The translations under genes were made by a program, and so were the position numbers. The notes under the pieces were generated by a model. It was not told the origin of the DNA, did no database searches, and saw only the letters and a list, made by a program, of their open reading frames with translations. DNA of 64,000 nt from the NCBI RefSeq assembly GCF_040081985.1, contig NZ_JBEBMH010000017.1, positions 1-64,000 of the forward strand, read 5' to 3'. Below are positions 36,048-45,158 of this stretch, piece by piece (the first letter of the stretch is position 1; every line of letters starts with the position of its first letter). Origin of the DNA: Kumtagia yinganensis (GTDB lineage: Bacteria; Pseudomonadota; Alphaproteobacteria; Rhizobiales; Rhizobiaceae).

Positions 36048-36713
36048 TCAGGCCCACCGCGCAAAGAAGAGGCGCCAGATTAGTGCGAAAACCACTTTGA
36101 AGACGGCCACAATGACGAGGTAGATGCCAGCGGTGACGATGTAGACCTCGAAGCTGCGGAAGTTCAATGATTGGATATAATTCGCCATGGCAGTGAGGTC
36201 GTTCGCCGAGATTGCAGACACCACCGACGATCCAAGCAGTAACAGGCAGAATTGACTGGTGAGTGAGGAATAGGTGTTCCGTATCGCCTGCGGCAAGATA
36301 ATGCGCAGGAAGATTTGTCCAGGCGAAAAGCCGATCGAGCGGCCCGCCTCCCACTGAGGGATTGGAATGGCCTGGATGCCGCCCCGAAGAATCTCAATTG
36401 TATAGCCCGAAAAGTTGATCACCATGGTGATCACTGCGGCCTCATTGGCGGAAAGCCGCAAGCCGATCTGGGGCAATGAGAAGTATATGAAGAAGAGCTG
36501 CACGAGAAATGGAGTGTTGCGTACTGCCTCGACATAGCTGCGCGCAATCCAGGCCGTCGGCGTCACGTTCGACAGTATGGCGAAGGCACCCAACGCGGCA
36601 ATGACGAGTCCGGCTCCTGCAGCGTTGACCGTTAGCAGGATGGTCAGCCAGGCGCCTTCGGCTAGATCGCCTAGAAACGGCCAGACGTGAAAGAACTGCA
36701 AACTCACATTCAT
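36048..36713 (-). CDS. Polar amino-acid ABC transporter permease (HisQ/M-like)
   Basis: 221 aa from ATG 36713 (a GTG at 36734 is an alternative). Contains VRNTPFLVQLFFIYFSLPQI and the EAA loop GGIQAIPIPQWEAGRSIGFS. First gene of the four-gene importer, transcribed away from the SDR gene at 36.9 kb. Confidence 0.8.
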   Translation of the reverse strand: MNVSLQFFHVWPFLGDLAEGAWLTILLTVNAAGAGLVIAALGAFAILSNVTPTAWIARSYVEAVRNTPFLVQLFFIYFSLPQIGLRLSANEAAVITMVINFSGYTIEILRGGIQAIPIPQWEAGRSIGFSPGQIFLRIILPQAIRNTYSSLTSQFCLLLLGSSVVSAISANDLTAMANYIQSLNFRSFEVYIVTAGIYLVIVAVFKVVFALIWRLFFARWA

Positions 36714-36779
36714 GCAAACCGACCCGAGCCGCACCTCGGCGGCATTTTAGAAAGAAACCGCTCGGCTTGACCCAAACGG

Positions 36780-36901
36780 CTCTTTTCCTGGTATGTCGGA
36801 GAGCGAAGGGCTAGCTTGTTATATGGTAGTAGCCTACAGTATCATAAGTGTCAACGTTGCTGGTACGGGTTGTACCGCACAGGATAGTGGAGGGATCGAT
36901 G
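36780..36901. repeat. 122-bp direct repeat, copy 2 (promoter region)
   Basis: About 92 percent identical to 30965-31086. Here the shared segment ends at the real start codon of an intact SDR gene (ATG 36899-36901) and includes its ribosome site GGAGGGA and the TGGTAGTAGCCTACAG motif. Confidence 0.75.
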
Positions 36902-37675
36902 GCAAGAACGGCAGGGCGCCTGGCCAACAAGGTGATCATCGTGACGGGCGCGGCAAAAGGGATCGGTAATGCGATCGCGCGGTGCGTATCTCGCGAAGGC
37001 GCTACGGTCGTTCTGACGGACATCGATGGAGAACGCGCCCGCGACGCGGTCGTACTCTTGGGTGATGGTTGCATCTTCATGGAGTTGGACGTCGCCGATC
37101 AGGGCCGTTTCGATAGCGTCGCAGCAGAGACGCTCACTCGGTTCGGTCGCATCGACGGATTGGTCAACAACGCGGGCATCAACGTAAAATACGAGCCGCT
37201 GGCCATGCCCGACGCGGAGTGGCACCGCTGCCTCAACATCAATCTGAAGGGACAATGGAATGGGTGCCGCGCCGTGCTGCCGACAATGGTGCGCCAGCAA
37301 GCCGGCGCAATAGTCAATATCTCGTCGGTGCACGGCCATCAGATCGTCCCGGCGAGTTTCCCCTATCCGGTGTCGAAATCTGCAATCCTCGGACTTACGC
37401 GGGCCCTCGGCGTCGAGTATGCGCCGAATAACATCCGCGTGAATTCGATTTCGCCCGGATATGTCGATACGGACCTGCTTCAGGACTATTTCAACAGTCT
37501 GCCAGATCCGGACAGCGCGCGTCGGTCCACGGACGAACTGATTCCTGCGCGACGCGTCTGCCGCCCTGACGAGGTCGGCATGACCACCGTATTCCTCCTA
37601 TCCGACGAGGCTCCATACATTGCCGGCAGCGACATTGTGATCGATGGTGGGCGGCTGGCGATGTACCATAACTAG
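36899..37675 (+). CDS. SDR-family oxidoreductase
   Basis: 258 aa. NAD(P) site TGAAKGIG, NNAG, catalytic Ser in NISSVHG and Tyr/Lys in YPVSK, ending in a sugar-dehydrogenase-like tail. GGAGGGA precedes ATG 36899. Its promoter is shared by sequence with the sugar receptor promoter at 31 kb, so it probably belongs functionally to module 2 (oxidation of a sugar to its lactone is plausible). Confidence 0.75.
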   Translation: MARTAGRLANKVIIVTGAAKGIGNAIARCVSREGATVVLTDIDGERARDAVVLLGDGCIFMELDVADQGRFDSVAAETLTRFGRIDGLVNNAGINVKYEPLAMPDAEWHRCLNINLKGQWNGCRAVLPTMVRQQAGAIVNISSVHGHQIVPASFPYPVSKSAILGLTRALGVEYAPNNIRVNSISPGYVDTDLLQDYFNSLPDPDSARRSTDELIPARRVCRPDEVGMTTVFLLSDEAPYIAGSDIVIDGGRLAMYHN

Positions 37676-37759
37676 CGGGTTTCCATCCATAAAACGGCTG
37701 ATTTGTGGCTTTGGTGCATGGATCGGGAATTTGTCTGACGCGGTCTTTGATGTTTTCGT

Positions 37760-38749
37760 CTATGCGGGGGCCGTCATGCGACGGACGGATTTCGGGCGTG
37801 CACATGCCAACATGCGATTGAGGGAGGCGCAGCCGATGGCGACCTCAGTCTGTTGCGCCCCGAAGGATCGCGCCCGCAGGCGGCGACCGATGATCGACTT
37901 GTATCTGCCGATCGCGGTCTCGACCAGCGAACGCTTGCCGTAGCCGGTGTCGGCTTGCCACCGCATCCGGCCGTCCATGTTGATCGCCGCGATATGACGG
38001 CTTCGTTGACTGGAGGGCCTGGTGTCCGATCCTTCCACCGCGTTGGCGCGCGGCGGAATGACGACCGCGGCGCCGGCGGTGTGGTTGCTGACGGTATCGT
38101 AGGTCGGTTTGCCGTCATAGGCACCGTCAGCGGTAAACTGACCGATCGAAACGTCGACCTGGTCGAGCAGTGGCTCCACCTGCGAGGCATCGCCTGTGTC
38201 CTGGTCGGTCATGACGTGGGCGATGATCTCGCCGCTGTCGGCATCCAGTGCCAGATGCAGTTTGCGCCAGCTTCGCCGCGACATGACGCCGTGCTTTTCC
38301 TCCAGCCACTGGCCGGCGCCGTAGACTTCAAGCCCAGTGCTGTCGACGAGAACGTGCATGGGTCCTTCTCCTGGAATCCTGCAACCTTGCCGTCTGTCAG
38401 ACGATCGCCATGTGCTTGCCCGCCGGCTAAGCGTGGTATGATCGGGCACGGCGAGAGCCAACCCCATCAGTTGCAACACCGATGTCAGCAAGCCCTCTGT
38501 CTGACGCAACCGCAGGCCGAACACCAGTCCCAGCGTCAGAGCGGTCTCGATTGCCAGATCGGAGTAACGCGGCTGCCCCCCGCGGGTCGTGCGCTTCGGC
38601 GCTTGCCACTGCGACAAAGCTTCCGCGGTCACCCACAGCGTCAAGCTGCCGCGTCGGCAAAGGCCAGCCTCATACTCCGGCCAATTGGTCACCTTGAACT
38701 TCATCTTGCCGATGCGATGGCGGCGGGCGGCATTGTGTTTGAAGGGCAT
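37760..38749 (-). CDS. IS5-family transposase
   Basis: 329 aa, starts MPFKHNAARRHRIGKMKFKV. DDE core visible in HVLVDSTGLEVYGAGQW, FTADGAYDGKPTYDTV and the C-terminal RSLVETAIGRYKSIIGRRL. Frame intact. It lies against the truncated IS21 gene on its right; I could not define matching terminal repeats. Confidence 0.85.
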   Translation of the reverse strand: MPFKHNAARRHRIGKMKFKVTNWPEYEAGLCRRGSLTLWVTAEALSQWQAPKRTTRGGQPRYSDLAIETALTLGLVFGLRLRQTEGLLTSVLQLMGLALAVPDHTTLSRRASTWRSSDRRQGCRIPGEGPMHVLVDSTGLEVYGAGQWLEEKHGVMSRRSWRKLHLALDADSGEIIAHVMTDQDTGDASQVEPLLDQVDVSIGQFTADGAYDGKPTYDTVSNHTAGAAVVIPPRANAVEGSDTRPSSQRSRHIAAINMDGRMRWQADTGYGKRSLVETAIGRYKSIIGRRLRARSFGAQQTEVAIGCASLNRMLACARPKSVRRMTAPA

Positions 38750-38799
38750 GAAGCTGACGAACCGAATATCTCAACCACCGCGCGACTGCATCATGACCG

Positions 38800-39335
38800 C
38801 TGAACGATCCGTGCACCAACGCTCCGCCGAGGTCGTCTTCACGTTGGTCTTCGGCAGATGGGGATAGGCGCTCAGATCGAGCCGCGCGGGACGGCGTTCG
38901 ATGCGGGCCAGCGCGATGCTTGACCGCATCGAAGCCGATCGCGCCGAGCCGGATCGCTTCGGTGACGGCGTAGGCCACGACCTCCTTCGGGAGCGCCTCC
39001 ATCAGCCGCAGAACCTGGATGAACTCCCGCTTGCCGCGATTGCCCATGCGGGCCTCCATGAGATGACCCAGGGGCTGGAACGTCTCGGGAAGACCCCAAT
39101 CCTTCAACGGCGCCGCCTGATCGAGCGCGTTCGGCTTCGTCTCGATCAGCGCCAGATAGTGCAGCGGGTCGAAGACGAAGACGCCGGACCCATAGGAACG
39201 CTGATGTCGGGCGATCTCTTCGCCGCGGCACAGGATGACGACCTCGTCCACGAACCCCTTCACCATCACCTCCTGGAAGCCATGGCTGGTCGGAACCGAG
39301 TAGTCGTTGCCGCTGACCTGAGCCCCATATCTCCT
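38800..39335 (-). pseudogene. IS21 IstA, C-terminal fragment
   Basis: The minus strand gives SGNDYSVPTSHGFQEVMVKG, EEIARHQRSYGSGVFVFDPL and LMEARMGNRGKREFIQVLRL. After a frameshift it continues AYPHLPKTNVKTTSAER. This is the IstA C-terminal half, separated from its N-terminal part (39926-40216) by an IS3 fragment. istB is absent, probably removed by the IS5 junction. Confidence 0.7.
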
Positions 39336-39371
39336 CCGGTTTGAGGGAGAGTCCTAGTTTTGTTTGTGGCC

Positions 39372-39925
39372 TCATGCGGCCTGTTTTTCCAGCGTAGATT
39401 TCATTGCGAACTCGGCGGGCGGGACGTTGCCGAGGGCCGAGTGCGGTCTGTGGCGGTTGTAGTCCTCCTTCCATGAGGTGATGGCGCTACGGGCTTCGGA
39501 TAAGGATGAGAACAGCGTGTCATTGAGGCACTCGTCCCTGAAGCGACCGTTGAAGCTCTCCACGAAGGCGTTTTGCATGGGCTTGCCCGGCGCGATGTAG
39601 TGCCATTCCACGCCGGTCTGCTGGCACCACCGCAGGATCGCCGTCGAGGTCAGCTCGGTGCCGTTGTCGGAGACGATCGTGTCCGGCCGGCCGCGCCAGC
39701 GGATGATGTTATCCAGTTCGCGCACGACGCGCAGGCCCGACAGCGAGGTGTCGGCGACCAGCGCCAGGCACTCCCGCGTATAGTCATCGACCACGGCCAG
39801 CACTCGGAAGCGACGACCGTCGGTGAAGGTGTCGGAGACGAAGTCCAGGCTCCACCGGGCGTTGGCGCGATCCGGAACGAGCATGGGCCGACGCGTGCCC
39901 AGCGCTCGCTTGCGGCCACCGCGCC
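39372..39925 (-). pseudogene. IS3-family OrfB, C-terminal fragment inside IS21
   Basis: RRGGRKRALGTRRPMLVPDR leads into NARWSLDFVSDTFTDGRRFR, VSDNGTELTSTAILRWCQQT and SFNGRFRDECLNDTLFSS, the DDE catalytic domain of IS3 transposases, ending properly at 39372. orfA and the 5' part of orfB are missing. Confidence 0.75.
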
Positions 39926-40216
39926 GGCGAACCCATGCTCATCGCGCAGCCGTTCAAAAATCCGCTTCGCCGTATGCCGCTGCTTCACCGGACCCACGCG
40001 ATCCGTCTCCAGAATCGCGTCGATCACCGAAAGCAGCGCACCCAGCTTCGGCCTCGCGACAGGCTTCGTTCGCGTATAGCCCGGTGGCAAAGAGAACACG
40101 CACATCTTCGAAACCGTCTCCCGGCTCAGCCCGAATATCCGCGCTGCCTCGCGACGGCTGTTCCCCTCGACAAAAACGAAATGTCGGACGGCGGCATACA
40201 CTTCCACGGCAAACAT
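39926..40216 (-). pseudogene. IS21 IstA, N-terminal fragment
   Basis: MFAVEVYAAVRHFVFVEGNS, then REAARIFGLSRETVSKM (helix-turn-helix) and KQRHTAKRIFERLRDEHGFA. It is cut at about 39926 by IS3 sequence. Confidence 0.75.
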
Positions 40217-40323
40217 CCCGGCCGACCCCCAAAGGGACCAGCCTAGCCACTGGACGGCTTTTACTCCGCCGCACCGCCAACATGACCGCGCTCCAATGGT
40301 CTACTTTGTCACCGCCCTGCACA
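40217..40323. repeat. IS21 end
   Basis: On the minus strand the tip reads TGTGCAGGGCGGTGACAAAG (40323 leftward), an IS21-type end, about 107 bp ahead of istA. It abuts a truncated FAD oxidoreductase gene at 40324, which marks the insertion point. Confidence 0.55.
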
Positions 40324-41135
40324 GGAGACGCAGATGTTTGTGCACTCGCCGGGGCTTCGTTTGAATTGGCCGGAGAAACGGGAGAGGCCCAGGCACTCAC
40401 CACAACATTTCGCCTGGCCGGCATAAATCTGGATGCGTACAAGCAAATCCCAAAAGACAGGATTAGGCAACTACTACGTCAAGCCCAAGCTGGCAGTGAA
40501 TATGACTTGCCTCATGACGATGGCTTTATCGGAACAACGTTTTTCCAGGGCGGAGGGCAAGCCATCACGACCCGAATTTCCGGGTTGAACCCAACTAACC
40601 CGCAAGATCTGACGACCGCCGAGATTCTCGGTCGAAAACAGGCATACGAGTACTACCGCTTCTACAGGGACAATGTTCCAGGCTTCCAACATTCCACGCT
40701 CGTAGCGTTCAGCACTCAAATTGGAGTGCGCGAGGGCCGCCGCGTTTTCGGGGAATATCGCCTGGAGTTGTCTGATGTGATGGAAGCGAGGAAGTTCAGC
40801 GACGTCATCGCGCAATCCGGCTCTCCGGTAGAAGAGCAAGGAGGTTTGGGTGTCAAATGGACCCATATTCTTAACGACGGCGTCTACGACATTCCGTTGC
40901 GATGCCTGATCCCCAGGGATTTGATCAACGTGCTTGTTGCCGGGCGGTGCCTATCGGCAAGTTATCACGCGCATGCAAGTTGTCGTCTGCTGGCTCAGTG
41001 CATGGCGATGGGCGAGGCGGCAGGCACTGCTGCCGCGCTTTGTCTGGAGCACGGGCATAATGTCCGCGATCTTGATGTGAACAAGCTGCAATCGGTGCTC
41101 ATCGCCAATGGTGCGATCCTCCACGACGCGCAGCA
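40324..41135 (+). pseudogene. FAD-dependent oxidoreductase, N-terminally truncated
   Basis: About 270 codons remain: DADVCALAGASFELAGETGE, ALTTTFRLAGINLD, GYDVPL-like IPLRCLIPRD and NVLVAGRCLSASYHAHASCR, then MAMGEAAGTAAAL. These are the central and C-terminal parts of the FAD_oxidored family. The N-terminal FAD dinucleotide motif was lost to IS21 insertion, and the end (ILHD) runs into IS701 sequence. Presumably once part of a sugar or amino-acid catabolic operon. Confidence 0.7.
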
Positions 41136-41462
41136 CTGCCCGGGCGGCGGCGTAGGCCGTCTGGGCCATTGAGCGGCGCGCCGCCGCCGAGCCCCGCTCC
41201 GCCCGCGAACCCGTGCCAGCAAGGCCGCGTCTGACCACGGCGCCTGTCCCACCAAATGCAGCAGAGACTGATGCTTGGCCGCCACCCGCGTTGGCGCCGT
41301 GACGGCCGCCAACGGCTCCACGCTCTTGCGCTCCATCGGCATCAGAAGTCCCAGACAGTAATCCTTCAGCGGCTCAGCGCGGTCGGCGTGGCCGATCACC
41401 CCGATCAAAGCATCCACATAAGCGTCGAATGCGGCTTCACTCTCGGCTGTCCAGTCGGGCAT
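41120..41462 (-). pseudogene. IS701-family transposase, N-terminal fragment
   Basis: MPDWTAESEAAFDAYVDALI at 41462, then LMPMERKSVEPLAAVTAPTR and VAAKHQSLLHLVGQAPWSD. After a frameshift near 41230 the sequence ends without the DDE core. It is not the missing half of the 7-8 kb copy in any positional sense. Confidence 0.7.
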
Positions 41463-41566
41463 GGCAGTGCGCTTCCCTGATCACCAATCAGCACACTAAC
41501 AAATCCCCGACCAGCGCGAATCCCCCCTCATCCGCGACTTTCTGACTCAGTAAGATTAACTCCCAA

Positions 41567-41608
41567 TGCGAAAACTACTTCAAGGCTGCTGGATATGACG
41601 CGGATTGA
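41567..41608 (+). pseudogene. IS630 transposase tail
   Basis: CENYFKAAGYDAD and a stop, the last 13 codons of an IS630 transposase, matching the tail at 10277-10426. The 41463-41566 stretch before it shows nothing recognisable. Confidence 0.45.
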
Positions 41609-41632
41609 CCGAACGCGCCCTAGCATGCGTTC

Positions 41633-42547
41633 TCAAGCGCAGACCGGATAGGGCGCTGACGTCGGGACGATTCCGGCGATCAGTTCGTCGATTTCGCTCT
41701 GGGTGATCGGATCGATCGCTACGGTGGGGCTTCGCACATGGGCCGTGCGGATCACTCCGCGGCGCACCAGCAGCTGCTTGTGGAGGTGGAAGAAGATGTC
41801 GCTGCCCTGCGTTGCGAGTCGATTGACCCCAGTGAAGGATATGTCGAACACTTTTCGCGCTGCCGCGAGATCGCCCTTCTGGAACAGATCCCACACGTCG
41901 ACAAATTGCCTGGGCTGGCTGCAGAACGGCATAGTGCCCCGCGCCCCGCGTCGCAGTTCCTCGACGAAGTAGCCGCCACCCGCGCCGCCGAAGATCACAA
42001 GTCGATCCTCGACCACCGTTGCCATATCCGCTACCTTGACAGTGACCGGCAGGGTCTCGACCTTGATATAGCGTACATTTGGACATTGGTCCGCGATCCG
42101 AAGCGCCAACCCCGGTGGAATAGGCGCCTGCGGGATATCCTGGAGGATCAGCGGCAGATCTACCGCGCGCGAAACCCTGCGGTAGTACTCTAGGATCTCG
42201 TCGGCCCCGATCGGCCAAAAGCTTGGTGGCATAATCATCAACGCGTCGGCGCCGAGGTCAGCTGCCATATGCGAATAGTGCGCTGAGAGCTCCGTTCCGT
42301 TTGCCCCCGAATTAATAACCACCGGCACGCGGCCGCGCACATGCTCCACCACGCAGCGAATCACTTGGGCCCGCTCGGTCTCGGTGAGCTTGAACACTTC
42401 GCTCCCGAGCGCCACGCCGAGCCCATGGACTCCCGAGCTGATGTTAAAGTTGATAAGAGATGCGAGGCTTTCTTCATCAATGCGACCATCCTCAAAGAAG
42501 GGCGTCAGGAGAATAGGAACCACGCCCTCAATCACAGGGGAATTCAT
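41633..42547 (-). CDS. DapA/NanA-family lyase or dehydratase
   Basis: 304 aa TIM-barrel of the DHDPS superfamily. The Schiff-base Lys is in VRYIKVETLP. The position usually holding the catalytic Tyr (YNxP) reads LQDIPQ, and the Thr-Thr pair is NGTEL, so it is not a true dihydrodipicolinate synthase. Family members in such clusters cleave or dehydrate 2-keto-3-deoxy acids. Start ATG 42547 fits the family N-terminus; its ribosome site is weak. Last gene of the module 3 minus-strand operon. Confidence 0.7.
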   Translation of the reverse strand: MNSPVIEGVVPILLTPFFEDGRIDEESLASLINFNISSGVHGLGVALGSEVFKLTETERAQVIRCVVEHVRGRVPVVINSGANGTELSAHYSHMAADLGADALMIMPPSFWPIGADEILEYYRRVSRAVDLPLILQDIPQAPIPPGLALRIADQCPNVRYIKVETLPVTVKVADMATVVEDRLVIFGGAGGGYFVEELRRGARGTMPFCSQPRQFVDVWDLFQKGDLAAARKVFDISFTGVNRLATQGSDIFFHLHKQLLVRRGVIRTAHVRSPTVAIDPITQSEIDELIAGIVPTSAPYPVCA

Positions 42548-42728
42548 CGGCTCGTCTTTCTGTTCAGGTTTCGGATGCACGAAATGGAACATCTCCTCGA
42601 CCGCTACTGGATCGGCGAGAAATTGGGATTGATATTTTCGAGCTAGATCTCGTTGTGCTTCTGGTCGCGTATCGTCCCGTTGCCGGCTCAGCTTCATCAT
42701 CAGGTGATGCGAACCATAGAACAGCTCC

Positions 42729-43532
42729 TCAGACGGTGGGCCCGTGGCAAGCCGGCGCGGCGGCAGGCCAAGCGCCGGCGAAACCAAGGCGACGGCTCAC
42801 GTGTTCACAGGCCTCCCAGAGCTGTTCTACGACCGGGATGATTCCGGCGCCTGGCTCCTTCACCGAGGGACCGGTAACGCTGATGGCGCCCGCGGAATGA
42901 CCGAAACGGTCGAGGATCGGCACGGAGACGCAATAGACGCCTATCACTACTTCCTGCTCATCGATCGAATAGAAGCGTTCGCGGATGCGATCGATTTCCT
43001 CGCGCAAGCGGTGCGGGTCGGCAATGGTGTGGTTGGTGAACACGGGAAGCGGCATGGCATAGACTTCCTCGCGCTTGTCCTCGGCCATAAAGGCAAGCAT
43101 AGCCTTACCGGCGCCGCCGCAACTGAGCGGCCCGCGCGAGCCGATGCTCAAGTCGAGCTGCATACCCTCGTTACCGCGCACCTTGTCAACGCAGACGCCG
43201 AAGTGACCTGACAGCACGTTGACGTTGACTGTCTCCCCAGTTGCCTCGGCAATACGCTCGGCAAAGGGGCGGCAAAGGCGCGGCAGGTCGATGCGCTCGA
43301 GCTGCAGCCCGGTGATCTCGAGTAGGCGGAAGCTAAGCTCCCATTCGCCGCTCGGGGTGCGATCGACGACCCCCGCTTCGGCGAGGTCGAGCAATACTCG
43401 GTGCAACGAGCCGAGCGGCAACTTGAGCTGCTGGGCAACGGCACGGACACCTAGCGGGCCTCTGCGGGCCAGCAGATCCATGACTTGTACGGATCGGATG
43501 ACGCTCGACATGCGCCTGGCGCTCCGGGTCAC
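42729..43532 (-). CDS. IclR-family transcriptional regulator
   Basis: About 260 aa. The N-terminal winged helix (SVIRSVQVMDLLARRGPLGV, then LKLPLGSLHRVLLDLAEAGV) is followed by an effector domain (NVLSGHFGVCVDKVRG, SCGGAGKAMLAFMAED, and GAISVTGPSVKEPGA). GTG 43532 overlaps the dehydratase stop (GTGA); ATG 43511 is the alternative start. It is encoded within the module it probably controls through the two palindromes at 45.1 and 45.5 kb. Confidence 0.8.
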   Translation of the reverse strand: MTRSARRMSSVIRSVQVMDLLARRGPLGVRAVAQQLKLPLGSLHRVLLDLAEAGVVDRTPSGEWELSFRLLEITGLQLERIDLPRLCRPFAERIAEATGETVNVNVLSGHFGVCVDKVRGNEGMQLDLSIGSRGPLSCGGAGKAMLAFMAEDKREEVYAMPLPVFTNHTIADPHRLREEIDRIRERFYSIDEQEVVIGVYCVSVPILDRFGHSAGAISVTGPSVKEPGAGIIPVVEQLWEACEHVSRRLGFAGAWPAAAPACHGPTV

Positions 43533-44719
43533 CAGTGGGTCTTCTTGGTTGTGGCGTTGGGCTCGATCAGGTTGTCGTTAATGTAGTCCCACTCGATCTC
43601 GTAGCCCATGCCCGGCCCCTTGGGCAGGTGCACGTAACCTTCGGCATCGATCTTATCGACGACGTTCTTCAGGTACGGGTGCGGCTTGTCATAGTCGACG
43701 CCCGGCGCGAGCAGGCCCTTCTCGTAATACTCGGACGTATCTTCCGGGGTCGCACCGCAGACCTGGAGATTGCCCCAGCCTGCCATGTGCATTTCGCAGC
43801 GTAGCCCATAAGCCTCGGCAACAATGGCAGTCTTTCGGGCGCCGGTGATGCCGCCGCGCACCACGTCGATGCGGCTCATGTCGCCCGCACCGCGCAGTAT
43901 CCATTCGGCGCGGGAAAAGACGCCGCCGGCGACGATCTCGGGCGAAAGGATCGGGATGGTGAGTTCGCGGCAAAGGCGCACATAGCTCTCGACCCGGTAT
44001 TCTGGCATGGGATGCTCGTACCAATAGTAGTTGAGCTTTTCGAGTTCGCGTCCGACCTGGATGGCTTCCTCAAGAGACATGTATGTGCCCCAAGGGTCGT
44101 ACATCAGCACGTAGTCCGGGCCGACGGCCTCGCGCACGAGGTGGATCGTTTCAATATCAGCCTTGATGTTGGAAGGGCGTCCAGGCGTAGGCTTGCCGGT
44201 CTCGGGATTCCAGAAATAGTGCGGGTGGATCTTATAGGCGATATAGCCTTCGTTTTTGCACTGAAGCGCATGCTCGGCATAGATACGAGGCTTGCCGATA
44301 TTGGGATAAGTAGAAGCGTAGGCCTTCACCTTATCGCGGGCCCCCCCCATGAGCTTATAGACCGGCAATTGGGCGTAGCGCCCGGCGAGATCCCAGAGCG
44401 CATTGTCGATTACGCTCGCGACGTTTTCTTGGACGTTGGCAACCCAGAGCCACTTCCAGATCATCTCGCGGTCCATCGGGTCTTGGCCAATGAGCAGATC
44501 CTTGATGCGCCACAGGATCAGTTGTTGGTCGACGACGTTCAGACCTTCGTTGTCGCCATGCGAGCCGCCGCCGAGATAGTGGCCAAACACACCCTCGTCG
44601 GTATGGATAGTGAGCACCGTCTGCATGAGCTCAATGTCGGGCAGCGGCAGGGCATGGCCCACATCCCATCGGTCGGCGGTGGTTTTGAACGTCTTGATGG
44701 TGATGTCCGAGATTTTCAC
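43529..44719 (-). CDS. Enolase-superfamily acid-sugar dehydratase
   Basis: 396 aa from GTG 44719. Landmarks are ASVIDNALWDLAGRY, AYKIHPHYFW, LMYDPWGTYMS, YWYEHPMPEY, LSPEIVAGG, DVVRGGITG and EMHMAGWGN. It belongs to the mandelate racemase group but differs from the galactonate-type enzymes at 11.9 and 24.8 kb, so a different acid is likely. It is followed by the IclR and DapA-type genes. Confidence 0.7.
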   Translation of the reverse strand: MKISDITIKTFKTTADRWDVGHALPLPDIELMQTVLTIHTDEGVFGHYLGGGSHGDNEGLNVVDQQLILWRIKDLLIGQDPMDREMIWKWLWVANVQENVASVIDNALWDLAGRYAQLPVYKLMGGARDKVKAYASTYPNIGKPRIYAEHALQCKNEGYIAYKIHPHYFWNPETGKPTPGRPSNIKADIETIHLVREAVGPDYVLMYDPWGTYMSLEEAIQVGRELEKLNYYWYEHPMPEYRVESYVRLCRELTIPILSPEIVAGGVFSRAEWILRGAGDMSRIDVVRGGITGARKTAIVAEAYGLRCEMHMAGWGNLQVCGATPEDTSEYYEKGLLAPGVDYDKPHPYLKNVVDKIDAEGYVHLPKGPGMGYEIEWDYINDNLIEPNATTKKTHW

Positions 44720-45105
44720 GGCACGGGGTTCCTTGAGATGTTGAATACTTGTAGGCGCCGCCGGCGCGGAGCCGGTCGACGAGGGCGGCGGGCAAAATAG
44801 TCGAGCGTCACGATCATGCGATTGATCATCAGGGTGTTGGCCGCGCCCCAGGGCGTGCCGGCGAGGACGCCGACGTTCACCACCCCGAGCGCGGCATACC
44901 ACCTTCGAAGAGACGCGCAGCGACAGGGCTCGCAAGCATCATGTCGGCAAGAAGGCAGGTCAAAGAAGCCGCTGTTGTTGCCGGTCAACCGCAGCTCTTC
45001 GCGCAGGTAGAGTTTCAGCGAAGAAGCGGCGACTTCCACAATGGGCACGAAACTGCAAGCGCTATTGCCAACGTGAAGCACGGGCGCAACGGCCGCGTTC
45101 CCCAT
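44716..45105 (-). CDS. Unrecognised short ORF behind a strong ribosome site
   Basis: 129 codons starting MGNAAVAPVLHVGNSACSFV at ATG 45105, with GGGAGGG 7 nt upstream and an IclR-type operator 29 bp further up. Only the first 95 or so residues look protein-like (including ALGVVNVGVLAGTPWGAAN); the end is Arg/Pro-rich and overlaps the next start. It may be the decayed first gene of the operon. I assign no function. Confidence 0.35.
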   Translation of the reverse strand: MGNAAVAPVLHVGNSACSFVPIVEVAASSLKLYLREELRLTGNNSGFFDLPSCRHDACEPCRCASLRRWYAALGVVNVGVLAGTPWGAANTLMINRMIVTLDYFARRPRRPAPRRRRLQVFNISRNPVP

Positions 45106-45133
45106 GAAGTCCCTCCCAACACTCTACTGATTT

Positions 45134-45158
45134 GTTCCAAATATGGAACGACCGTTTC
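45134..45158. promoter_or_regulatory. IclR-type operator, left copy
   Basis: GTTCCAAATATGGAAC (45134-45149) is a dyad with 6-bp perfect arms, followed 4 nt later by another half-site GTTTC. Same architecture as 45499-45523 in opposite orientation. It lies in front of the minus-strand module 3 operon. Confidence 0.7.

Noticed and set aside
41633..42547. Lysine-biosynthesis dapA
   Set aside because: The key Tyr and Thr residues are missing and it sits in an acid-sugar operon with an IclR regulator.
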